In this document: in pieces, positions 1 to 6,800 of the stretch
Position numbering within the stretch: the first letter of the stretch is position 1
Layout of the letters: each line of letters opens with the position of its first letter
Made by a program: the position numbers and the translations under genes
Notes under the pieces: generated by a model
Seen by the model: only the letters and a program-made list of their open reading frames with translations
The model's database searches: none
Told to the model about the DNA's origin: nothing
Source: Candidatus Didemnitutus sp.
GTDB taxonomy: Bacteria > Verrucomicrobiota > Verrucomicrobiia > Opitutales > Opitutaceae
Reading direction: 5' to 3'
DNA length: 11,644 nucleotides
NCBI GenBank assembly: GCA_030682505.1
Contig: JAUXOH010000221.1
Coordinates: 1 to 11,644, forward strand

Positions 1-291
1 GTGTATCTCGACGGCAAGATGATGCTCTGTCTCTGCGACAGCGAAGAGCCATGGCGCGGCCTGCTGGTGTGCACGAGCCGCGAGCACCACCCGGCCCTCC
101 AAGCCCAGTTCCCCGAGCTCTCACCGCACCCGATCCTGCCCAAATGGCTCTACTTGCCGGAAGCCGCCGCCCGCTTCGAACGCACGGGCACGACGATCGT
201 GCACCTCACTCGCCAGCGTGATCCGCGGATCGGGATCACTCCCAAACCGCGGAAGCGCCGCGCAGCGAAGCAGCGAGCGTCGCGGAGATGA
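1..291 (+). CDS. 3' part of a hypothetical protein gene, possibly TfoX/YjbR-like
   Basis: The reading frame is open from the first base and stops with TGA at 289-291, leaving 96 residues. The GTG at position 1 may be only an internal valine, so the true start probably lies outside the window. The opening residues (VYLDGKMMLCLCD) resemble the strand pair found in TfoX N-terminal and YjbR-type small proteins. A conserved-looking stretch, LPKWLYLPE (about residues 47-55), and DPRIGI (74-79) follow. The last 17 residues are very basic (KPRKRRAAKQRASRR), which suggests nucleic-acid contact or a disordered tail. The gene converges on the HTH gene at 359-847 across 67 bases in which I see no strong terminator. 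The family assignment is a weak inference; that it is coding is moderately likely because the protein composition looks natural. Confidence 0.55.
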   Translation: MYLDGKMMLCLCDSEEPWRGLLVCTSREHHPALQAQFPELSPHPILPKWLYLPEAAARFERTGTTIVHLTRQRDPRIGITPKPRKRRAAKQRASRR

Positions 292-358
292 CCGCTAAAT
301 TCTTCCCCTCCGCGGTCAGCGAACGGCTGCGCTAAGCACCCCAAAAGCGATTCCGTGC

Positions 359-847
359 TCAGGGTTTCGGGAGGTCGCGGGAGCGCGCATCCTCCTTCAG
401 GGCGGCAAAATTGCCCTCTTCGCAATGGTGCACGAAGCCCTCCGTGACCGATTTCAAGTCCTCCCAGCGCCGCCGGATGGCCTTGGCCTCGGCGAGCGAG
501 ACCTGATTGTCCGCCGCCGCCGTGGCAATCACTCCCAACATGTCAGCGAACTCCTGCACAATGCTGTTCGTCGAAGGTATCAGACTGTAGTCGTGAGGTT
601 TGTGCTTGGGATTGGTAATGAAGAAACCGCCGGCGCGCTCGCAAACCCACTGGGCAATCCGCGGATCGTTGGTGATCTTCAGCAACTGCTCGATGCGATC
701 GAGCGGGTTTTGCGCGCCACTGCCCGTCTCGGTGGCGGGCGGCTCGGCCCACTTGTAGATCAGAGAGAGCGATAATCCCATATCGGCCGAAATTTCCTTG
801 GCGCTGACCTTCTTCAAAACCTCCTTGAGCAACTCGTGCGAATGCAT
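359..847 (-). CDS. HTH regulator resembling phage CII-type proteins
   Basis: A 162-residue protein on the minus strand, from ATG at 845-847 to TGA at 359-361. Residues about 15-34 (SAKEISADMGLSLSLIYKW) read as a helix-turn-helix in which SLSLIYKW would be the recognition helix. The next block, NPLDRIEQLLKITNDPRIAQWVCERAGGFF (about 47-76), is the pattern seen in phage regulatory CII-like (CP76-type) proteins, where it follows the DNA-binding helices. The C-terminal half (about 93-150) is predicted mostly helical and could form a dimerisation coil. An AGGA lies about 8-11 bases before the ATG and supports this start. The gene is divergent from sucC and shares a 159-base intergenic region with it. 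No phage structural genes are nearby, so it may be a domesticated chromosomal regulator. The HTH is clear; the CII relationship is from memory of the family. Confidence 0.78.
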   Translation of the reverse strand: MHSHELLKEVLKKVSAKEISADMGLSLSLIYKWAEPPATETGSGAQNPLDRIEQLLKITNDPRIAQWVCERAGGFFITNPKHKPHDYSLIPSTNSIVQEFADMLGVIATAAADNQVSLAEAKAIRRRWEDLKSVTEGFVHHCEEGNFAALKEDARSRDLPKP

Positions 848-969
848 GGCCGGGATCCTGCGAGGCGGGCCGGCAATGGCAATCCTGCCTTATCGGCGGC
901 GATTTCCGTCCGCGCCGCAGCTAATGCCGCGTTTGTGACAACCCTCGCGGAATCTTTTTGGTGTCTTTT

Positions 970-984
970 CCCGCGCATTGCGGG
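970..984 (+). promoter_or_regulatory. Small hairpin in the sucC leader
   Basis: A 5-bp stem (CCCGC at 970-974, GCGGG at 980-984) with a 5-base loop ends 22 bases before the sucC ATG and is followed by an A-rich stretch (TAAAAATCAAAG). The rest of the 848-1006 region contains TTGTGACA at about 933-940, a possible but unconvincing -35 element; I could not pair it with a good -10. No Shine-Dalgarno sequence precedes the ATG. The hairpin may affect initiation, but nothing in the sequence proves it. Confidence 0.25.
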
Positions 985-1006
985 TAAAAATCAAAGTTTC
1001 TTTCCT

Positions 1007-2188
1007 ATGAACATTCACGAGTATCAGGCCAAAACCTTGTTCGAGAAATACGGCGTCGCTGTGCCCAAAGGCATGGCCGCCCGCTCTCCCGCCGAATTCG
1101 ATTCCGCGTTGTCCGCGTTGGACCACGGACCCTTCGTCGTCAAATCGCAGATCCACGCCGGTGGCCGGGGTAAAGGAACCTTTACCGACGGCTTCAAAGG
1201 GGGCGTGAAATTTGCCAAGACCAAGGCCGAAGCCCTCGAATTCGCCAACAAGATGTATGGCAACACACTGGTCACCGCCCAGACCGGTCCCGCCGGCCGC
1301 AAAGTGCAGACGGTTTATTTCACCAAGGCCGCTGATATCGCAAAGGAATACTACCTCGCCGTCCTGCTCGATCGGAACACCTCGTTCCCCGTCATCGTCG
1401 CCTCCACCGAAGGCGGCGTGGAAATTGAAAAGGTCGCACACGAGACCCCCGAAAAGATTTTCAAGATCCTCGTCGATCCCGCCGTCGGCCTCCAAGGCTA
1501 TCAGGCCCGCCAGCTCGCCTTTCAACTCGGACTGAGCGGCGATCACTTCAAGCAGGCGGTCAAACTCATCACCAATCTCTACAAGATGGCGTGGGCAACC
1601 GACGCCTCCATGGTCGAGGTCAATCCGCTCATCACCACGACTGACGGTCAGGTGCTGGCGCTCGACGCCAAGGTCTCCTTCGACGACAACGCCCTCTTCC
1701 GCCATCCGGAAATCGTCGAGCTGCGCGACCTCAACGAGGAGGATCCCAAGGAAATCGAAGCTTCGAAATATTCGCTCAGCTACATCGCGCTCGACGGCAA
1801 CATCGCGTGCCTCGTCAACGGCGCCGGTCTCGCCATGAGCACGATGGATATCATCAAGCACTTCGGCGGCAACCCCGCCAATTTCCTCGACGTCGGCGGC
1901 GGCGCCTCAAAGGACCAGGTGCAGGCGGCCTTCCGCATCATTCTCACCGACCCCAACGTCAAGGGGATCATGGTCAATATTTTTGGCGGGATCATGGACT
2001 GCAACACGATCGCCACGGGCGTCGTCGCCGCGGCCCGCGAACTCGGCCTGAAGATTCCGCTCGTGGTCCGGCTCGAAGGCAACAACGTCGCCGCCGGCAA
2101 GCAGACGCTCGCCGAGTCCGGCCTCGCCATCGAGTCCGCTGACTCCATGGCCGACGCTGCCCAAAAGATCGTCAAGCTCGTCGCCTGA
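1007..2188 (+). CDS. sucC: Succinate-CoA ligase [ADP-forming] subunit beta
   Basis: The protein has 393 residues, against 388 for E. coli SucC. SucC binds nucleotide and, with SucD, catalyses succinyl-CoA + ADP + Pi to succinate + ATP + CoA in the cytoplasmic TCA cycle. The canonical N-terminus MNIHEYQAK fixes the start at 1007; the frame stays open back to 836, but the extra residues match no part of the family. Residues 1 to about 235 form the ATP-grasp domain, with SQIHAGGRGKG at 47-57 and the expected Mg-binding Asn206 (EVNPL) and Asp220 (LALDAK). The C-terminal ligase/CoA domain carries NGAGLAMSTMD (271-281), NFLDVGGGA (292-300) and NIFGGI (324-329). The segment after GGRGK is longer than in E. 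coli (GTFTDGFKGGVKF) and looks like the mitochondrial beta-subunit form. There is no Shine-Dalgarno sequence; the 15 bases before ATG are pyrimidine-rich. sucD follows after 27 bases. Confidence 0.98.
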   Translation: MNIHEYQAKTLFEKYGVAVPKGMAARSPAEFDSALSALDHGPFVVKSQIHAGGRGKGTFTDGFKGGVKFAKTKAEALEFANKMYGNTLVTAQTGPAGRKVQTVYFTKAADIAKEYYLAVLLDRNTSFPVIVASTEGGVEIEKVAHETPEKIFKILVDPAVGLQGYQARQLAFQLGLSGDHFKQAVKLITNLYKMAWATDASMVEVNPLITTTDGQVLALDAKVSFDDNALFRHPEIVELRDLNEEDPKEIEASKYSLSYIALDGNIACLVNGAGLAMSTMDIIKHFGGNPANFLDVGGGASKDQVQAAFRIILTDPNVKGIMVNIFGGIMDCNTIATGVVAAARELGLKIPLVVRLEGNNVAAGKQTLAESGLAIESADSMADAAQKIVKLVA

Positions 2189-2197
2189 ACCGCCCAC

Positions 2198-2211
2198 CGC
2201 TAACTGCTCAC
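2198..2211 (+). promoter_or_regulatory. CGCTAAC-type leader before sucD
   Basis: CGCTAAC at 2198-2204 followed by T and GCTCAC (2206-2211) ends 4 bases before the sucD ATG, where a Shine-Dalgarno sequence would be expected but is absent. Nearly the same string precedes the ATG at 3510, and a shorter form precedes the minus-strand ATG at 10142. Its role is unknown; it may mark translation starts in this lineage. Confidence 0.4.
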
Positions 2212-2215
2212 TTCC

Positions 2216-3139
2216 ATGTCCATTATTGTCACTGAAAAGACCAAGGTCCTCGTCCAAGGCATCACCGGCGAGTTCGGCGGTCGTCACACCAAACTGTCCC
2301 TCGACTACGGCACGCAGATCGTGGCCGGCGTCACGCCCGGCAAGGGCGGCCAGTTTTTCGAACACGGGGCGCATCGCGTGCCGATCTTCAACACCGTCGT
2401 CGACGCCATCGCCGCCACCGGCGCCACCGCTTCGGCGGTCTTTGTCCCCCCGCCGTTCGCGGCGGATGCGATCCTCGAAAGCGTCGACGCCGGTCTCGAC
2501 CTTTGCGTGGCGATCACCGAAGGCATTCCGGTTCGCGACATGATCCAGGTGAAGCGCTCCATGCTCGGAAAAAGGACGCGCCTCATCGGCCCAAACTGTC
2601 CCGGCATCGTCACACCCGGCAGCGGCAAGGATTCCTCCGGCGGTTGCCGCATTGGCATCGCCCCGGGCTATATTCACAAGAAGGGCCACGTCGGGGTCGT
2701 CTCGCGCTCCGGCACGCTGACCTACGAAGCCGTCTGGCAACTGACCGTTAAGGGCATCGGTCAAACGACCTGCGTCGGCATTGGCGGCGATCCCGTCAAC
2801 GGCACGTCGCACCTCGATGTCCTCAAGATGTTCAACGATGACCCCGACACCTGGGGTATCATCATGATCGGCGAGATCGGCGGCAATGCCGAGGCCGAGG
2901 CCGCCCGCTGGGTCAAAGCCAACTGCAAGAAACCCGTCGCGGGCTTCATCGCGGGAGCGACCGCTCCAGCCGGTCGCCGCATGGGCCACGCCGGTGCCGT
3001 CGTCGGTGGAACCGAAGACACCGCGGCCGCCAAGATCGCCGTCTTCGAGGAATGCGGCGTCGAAGTGGCAGTCACGCCGTCCGACATGGCGGATGCCTTG
3101 GTTCGCGTCGCGCAACGGATGGGCGCAAAACTGGCGTAA
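2216..3139 (+). CDS. sucD: Succinate-CoA ligase subunit alpha
   Basis: The protein has 307 residues, against 289 in E. coli. SucD binds CoA and carries the phosphohistidine intermediate of the succinyl-CoA ligase reaction. The N-terminal CoA-binding Rossmann domain contains QGITGEFGGRHT (14-25) and GVTPGKGG (38-45). GPNCPG is at 125-130 and VVSRSGTLTYEAVWQ at 161-175. The catalytic histidine is His258 in RRMGHAGA, equivalent to E. coli His246. GIGGDPVNGTSHLD (188-201) and MIGEIGGNAEAEAA (217-230) are intact. Compared with E. coli there is an insertion of about seven residues after ITPG-type residues 132-135 (SGKDSSGG, about 136-143) and a small one near residues 46-53. The gene is co-directional with sucC after 27 bases, has no Shine-Dalgarno sequence, and is followed 29 bases later by a terminator, so sucCD is a two-gene operon. 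Confidence 0.98.
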   Translation: MSIIVTEKTKVLVQGITGEFGGRHTKLSLDYGTQIVAGVTPGKGGQFFEHGAHRVPIFNTVVDAIAATGATASAVFVPPPFAADAILESVDAGLDLCVAITEGIPVRDMIQVKRSMLGKRTRLIGPNCPGIVTPGSGKDSSGGCRIGIAPGYIHKKGHVGVVSRSGTLTYEAVWQLTVKGIGQTTCVGIGGDPVNGTSHLDVLKMFNDDPDTWGIIMIGEIGGNAEAEAARWVKANCKKPVAGFIAGATAPAGRRMGHAGAVVGGTEDTAAAKIAVFEECGVEVAVTPSDMADALVRVAQRMGAKLA

Positions 3140-3168
3140 CTTCCCGAACCACAGATTCTTTCGTTTTC

Positions 3169-3198
3169 AAGGCCGGGCAATCGCCCGGCCTTTTTTTT
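3169..3198 (+). terminator. Intrinsic terminator of sucCD
   Basis: GGCCGGGC (3171-3178) and GCCCGGCC (3183-3190) form a perfect 8-bp GC stem around an AATC loop, extended by AA/TT to 10 bp. Eight T residues follow at 3191-3198. This is a textbook Rho-independent terminator on the plus strand, 29 bases after the sucD stop. Confidence 0.96.
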
Positions 3199-3215
3199 GT
3201 TCGTCAGCGGCTTAT

Positions 3216-3239
3216 GACAATTTGTTGGGAAAATTTGTC
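3216..3239 (+). promoter_or_regulatory. AT-rich imperfect inverted repeat, possible promoter or operator
   Basis: GACAATTT (3216-3223) and AAATTTGTC (3231-3239) form an inverted repeat with one gap, in an AT-rich patch just after the sucCD terminator. ATGACA at 3214-3219 matches a -35 consensus at five of six positions, but I found no good -10 at the right distance. It is the best candidate for the start of transcription of the downstream element and gene. Confidence 0.25.
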
Positions 3240-3414
3240 TGGCTCTGGCCGTCACGATTCGCAGGGTGGGCCCTGCATCAGGAAAGGATCGACGGAGCAA
3301 TCCGAAGGTTCTGCCAACCGGGTCTAGGAGTGATCACGGTGGTTTCGAGTGACGCAAGTCACCCGGATGTGAGAGGGGTCAAACCCTCTAACAAAAAAAC
3401 TCCTCCTTAAAACG

Positions 3415-3451
3415 GAAAGCCGCCTGATGACCTCAGGCGGCTTTCGTTTTT
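3415..3451 (+). terminator. Intrinsic terminator or attenuator before the 3510 gene
   Basis: A perfect 13-bp stem (GAAAGCCGCCTGA at 3415-3427, TCAGGCGGCTTTC at 3433-3445) around a TGACC loop is followed by GTTTTTT. It points along the plus strand and lies only 58 bases before the ATG at 3510. That leaves little room for a separate promoter, so it could be an attenuator read through under some conditions. Confidence 0.92.
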
Positions 3452-3490
3452 TGGGAAAAGCCCTGATGCGCGAACGATTAACTCAAAACC

Positions 3491-3504
3491 CGCTAACCGC
3501 TCAC
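3491..3504 (+). promoter_or_regulatory. CGCTAAC-type leader before the Arm-like gene
   Basis: CGCTAACCGCTCAC ends 5 bases before the ATG at 3510. It differs at one base from the sequence in the same place before sucD, and both genes begin ATGTCCA. No Shine-Dalgarno sequence is present. The role is inferred only from position and recurrence. Confidence 0.42.
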
Positions 3505-3509
3505 GCATC

Positions 3510-3755
3510 ATGTCCAACATCATCACCCTCCCCTCCCTCCGCGTAAATCCGGACAACGTTAACCACCACCTCTGGAACAACAACGGAACGTGGTTCTTGC
3601 ACTATACCGTGTATCCGACGTCCTTTACCAAGGAGCGCATCCGTCGCTCCCTGGGCACCAAGATCGTCGAAGTCGCCCGCGACCGCCGCGACGCCTTCTT
3701 CCTCCAGCTCACCGGGCAAAAGACCGCGAGCGTCCGGCAAACGGCCGTCGCCTGA
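3510..3755 (+). CDS. Small protein resembling an integrase Arm DNA-binding domain
   Basis: An 81-residue protein, ATG at 3510 to TGA at 3753-3755. The core HHLWNNNGTWFLHYTVYP (about 19-36), followed by KERIRRSLGTKIVEVARDRRD (about 41-61), has the layout of the Arm-binding domain found at the N-terminus of phage-type tyrosine recombinases: a strand with GTW, a basic strand RIRRSLGT, then a helix with ARxxRD. No catalytic recombinase domain follows: the frame ends 20 residues later and a terminator comes 31 bases after the stop. It is therefore either a free-standing DNA-binding protein or the remnant of an integrase. The clean start, own leader motif and own terminator favour a functional short gene. 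The protein is small and basic in its middle, with no signal peptide or membrane segment. The family call is moderately confident; function is unknown. Confidence 0.72.
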   Translation: MSNIITLPSLRVNPDNVNHHLWNNNGTWFLHYTVYPTSFTKERIRRSLGTKIVEVARDRRDAFFLQLTGQKTASVRQTAVA

Positions 3756-3786
3756 CGATCTTCGTCCCTCCATCCAAGTTAAGCTG

Positions 3787-3815
3787 AAGCCCGCGTCAAC
3801 CGACGCGGGCTTTTT
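3787..3815 (+). terminator. Terminator between convergent genes
   Basis: GCCCGCGTC (3789-3797) and GACGCGGGC (3802-3810) form a perfect 9-bp stem with an AACC loop, extended to 11 bp by AA/TT, and followed by five T residues on the plus strand. It serves the gene at 3510-3755. The large minus-strand gene ends 9 bases away at 3825, so the stem may also slow transcription from that side, but the T-run on the minus strand is only two bases. Confidence 0.9.
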
Positions 3816-3824
3816 CGTGGAGCA

Positions 3825-6800
3825 TCAAGGAATGCGCAATCTCTGACCCACGCGCAGGGAGTTCTCTCCGGCCAGGACATCGCGGTTCGCGTTGTAAATT
3901 TCCTGCCAGCGATTCGAGGTCCCGTAGTAAAGCAAACTCAGGCGGGAAAGCGAATCGCCGTCGGCCACGACATGGAATCTCGCTTCGACCGACGCTGCCA
4001 GCAGCGGCGGCGTCTGGCCACTGCCCGGTTGTGCCGCGACCGCAATTCCCGCCGCCGGTGTGCCGAGGCGGGCGGCGGCCGCAATCTGGTCGAGGGTGTT
4101 CTGCGCCTGGGAAAGGCGACTGGAAAGAGCGACGTTTTCCTGCCGCACCTGGTTCAAAGCCTGTTGCCGGTCGCGATCGAGCGTGACGTTCGAGTCGGCG
4201 AGCCTCTGGTTGGCGGCGCGCAGGCCGGCCAGTTCCCGCTGCACTTGCTGGAGCTGGGCGGAAAGCACCTCGTTCGTTTGCGCAGCGTTGCGTTCCGCGT
4301 TCGTGAGTTGCGACTCCGTTGCGCGTTGGGCCACCGCGACCCGGGTCGTCTCTGCGTTCGCCACCGCGAGTTGGCGCTGCAAGGCATCGCGCTCGTCGGT
4401 GAGCTTCGCATTCGCGACGGTCAACTCCGCGACCGACGAGCCGTGGAACTCCGAAATCTTCTCCGCGTCGCTCAACCGCGACTGCAGGGCGGTCAGTTCA
4501 GTCCGCACCTTTTCGCTCGCGTCATTCGCGGTGGCAGCCAGCGCGGCGCTCTCGCTCTGCTGGCGTTTCAAGGCCTCGATCTCGCGCTGCGTTGAAGCCA
4601 GTTCGGTACCGACGGCCTGGAGACGGCCCTCGAGCGCCCGGTTCTCCGAGACCAGCTTGGAATCCGCCGTGTTGCGGGCGCCCAGCGCCGCGGTGAGTTG
4701 ACGCGTCAGGTCGGCAATCTGGTTGAGCAACTGGTTGCGCTCCTGCTCCGCGCTGGCATTGGCCTGCGTCAGTTCGGCCACCGTGCGGGTGTTGCTGGCT
4801 TCCACTTTGTCCGACTCAGCCAGCTGCACGCGGATCTCATCCCGCTCCCGGGCGAGGCGCTCGTTCTCGGCGTTGAGCTTCTCATTCTGGCGGCGCATCT
4901 CCTCGCCGATCGACGTCAGTTCCCGCACGCGGGTTTGCACCTGGTCAAATTCCTGCCGGCTCGGACCGGAATCGGACTGCCGCACCGCCAACAGGGCGCG
5001 GTTCGCGTCCGACAAAGCTTTGCTCGTTTCGCGCGACTTCAGCAATTGCTCGGCGAGCGACGCGATTTCGCGCGCCGTGACGGTCCGATCCTCCTGCAGG
5101 GCCGAGTCGAGCTGCCGCACGCGATCCTCGAGCGTCCGGATCTCCATCTGGTAGGCGTCGGGGCGCGCCGCGTTGACCGCCTGCGCCTGGGCCGCCAGCG
5201 CCGCATCGGTCGATTTCAGCGCGTTGGTCAGGTCCTTTTCCAGTTTGGCATTCGCGGCCGTCAGTTCTGCAACCTGGGTGTGGAGTGAATCCGCAGCGCG
5301 CGTGGTTTCCGCCAGCTCGTTCTGGAGCTGCGCCACCTCTGCCGTGCCGGACCGGGCGCCCAACAATTCCTTTTCGAGGCGTTCCCGGGCGGCCGTCAGC
5401 TCCGTCACTTGGGCGCTGTGGGAGTCGGCCGTGCGTTGGGCACCGGCCAGTTCCAAGCGCAGTTGGGCGAGTTCGCTGGCGCCCGAGTCGGCCCGGGCAA
5501 GGCTGGACCGGGCGGCCGCGAGTTGCTGCTCGAGTGTCGCGATCTGGCTGCGCGCCGCGTCCAGGGCAGCCGTGTCTTTCGTCCCGCCGGCGAGCCGGAT
5601 GTTTTCCTGCAACAGTCGCTGCACTTGCGCACGCAAGGCAGGCAATTGCCCGGCGTCCTGCCGCGCGCCTTCCAGTTGACGTTCCAGATTCGCATGGGCG
5701 GCGGTCAATTCCGCCACACTTGATCCGTGGGTTTCGACGGCCCGGTTCGCGGCGGCGAGTTGCTTTTCCAACGCGGGCACGCGTTCATCCGCGATTTTTT
5801 GCACCGCGGGCGGCTGATCCCGCAACACCGCGATTTCTTTCGTGCGGTCGCGCTCCGCTTGCTGGGCCGCAGCCAATTCGACGCGCAATTGTCCGGCAGC
5901 ATTCCGGGCGTCCTCGAGCTGTTGGCGAAGTTCCGCTCCGCTCACGTCCGTTGCGCCGGCGGCGGCGCGCAATCCCTGGTTTTCGCTCTGCAACCGGGCA
6001 ACTTGACCCTCAACCGCGGCAAGGGCGTGGCGCTCGGCGCGAAACTCGTCGCGCAGCTTCAGCGCGTCTTCGCGGACACTGGCGCGGTCAGCTTCCGCAA
6101 CCGCCAGCTGGACCTGCAAATTGTCAACCTGAGCAAGGGCGGTCACTAGGGCGGCGTCATTTCGGGCCTGGCCCGCCGTCCGGAGCACCACGATCTCGTT
6201 CGCCTGTGCACCCACGGTCTCCTTGACCGAGGCCAATTCGGCGCGCAGCTGCGCGGCGGCTTGTTGCGCATTGGCGAGCTGGCGACCCAGTTCCGCGTTG
6301 CCCGCGTCACTCGAACCGGTCGCAGCGCGCAAGCCTTGGTTTTCGCGCTCCAGTTGTTCGATGCGAGAGTTGGCGGCAGCGATCGCCTGCTGCCCGGCGC
6401 GATACTCGTCGCGCAGCTTGAGCGCATCCTCGCGAATGCTGGCCCGATCGGCCTCCGCGACGGCCAACTGGTGCTCCAGCGCGGGCATGCGTTCGTCGGC
6501 CACTTCGCGCACGATGGGCGGTTGGGCTCGCAGGACGATGAGCTCATTCTCGCGGGCGGCGATGGTGAGGTTGGCCGCATCCAGCTTAGCCTGCATCTGC
6601 TCGGTGGCAGTCTGCGCCTCCGCGATGCGGCGACGCATTTCCACCAGTCCGGCATCATTCGAACCGGCGGCGGCACGAATCTCCAGATTCTCCCGCTGCA
6701 GGTGATCGACGCGATTTTCGAAAACCGTGAGGGCTTGCCGGCTGGCGAGGTTTTCGGCGCGCAGGAGACCGGCGGTTTTCTCGGACTCGAGGAGCTGGCG

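Larger units (their letters stand above)
3199..3451 (+). ncRNA. Candidate structured RNA or leader element
   Basis: About 250 bases without a credible protein gene lie between two strong plus-strand terminators. Local hairpins seen by eye are: GCAGGG (3261-3266) with CCCTGC (3271-3276); GGTT (3307-3310) with AACC (3315-3318); GTGAC (3349-3353) with GTCAC (3358-3362), closed by a GCAA tetraloop of the GNRA type; and AGAGGG (3372-3377) with CCCTCT (3384-3389). AGGAGT (3326-3331) can pair with ACTCCT (3399-3404), enclosing the last two hairpins as a junction. The 3' end is the terminator at 3415-3451. I compared it by memory with SRP RNA, 6S, RNase P, FMN, TPP, cobalamin and c-di-GMP-I elements and found no match. 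It could be an independent small RNA or an attenuator leader for the gene at 3510. No conservation evidence is available here. Confidence 0.42.

Noticed and set aside
836..1006. N-terminal extension of sucC starting at 836
   Set aside because: The family's conserved N-terminus MNIHEYQAK starts at 1007. The extension resembles nothing in SucC and would overlap the start of the HTH gene.
890..3115. Long minus-strand open frames of 323 and 402 codons across sucC and sucD
   Set aside because: Both are antisense to highly conserved enzyme genes. Their Asp/Gly/Val-rich products are typical shadows in GC-rich DNA.
3277..3310. Possible SRP RNA domain IV (CAGG...GGAGCA)
   Set aside because: The invariant GGAAGGAAGCAG-type core and GNRA-capped hairpin of SRP RNA are not present.
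3341..3364. T-arm-like GGTTTCGAGTGAC, suggesting a tRNA
   Set aside because: No acceptor, D or anticodon arms can be built around it.
3421..3445. CTGATGA hammerhead-like core
   Set aside because: CTGATGA here is part of the terminator stem and loop. There is no following stem II and GAAA in the order a hammerhead ribozyme needs.
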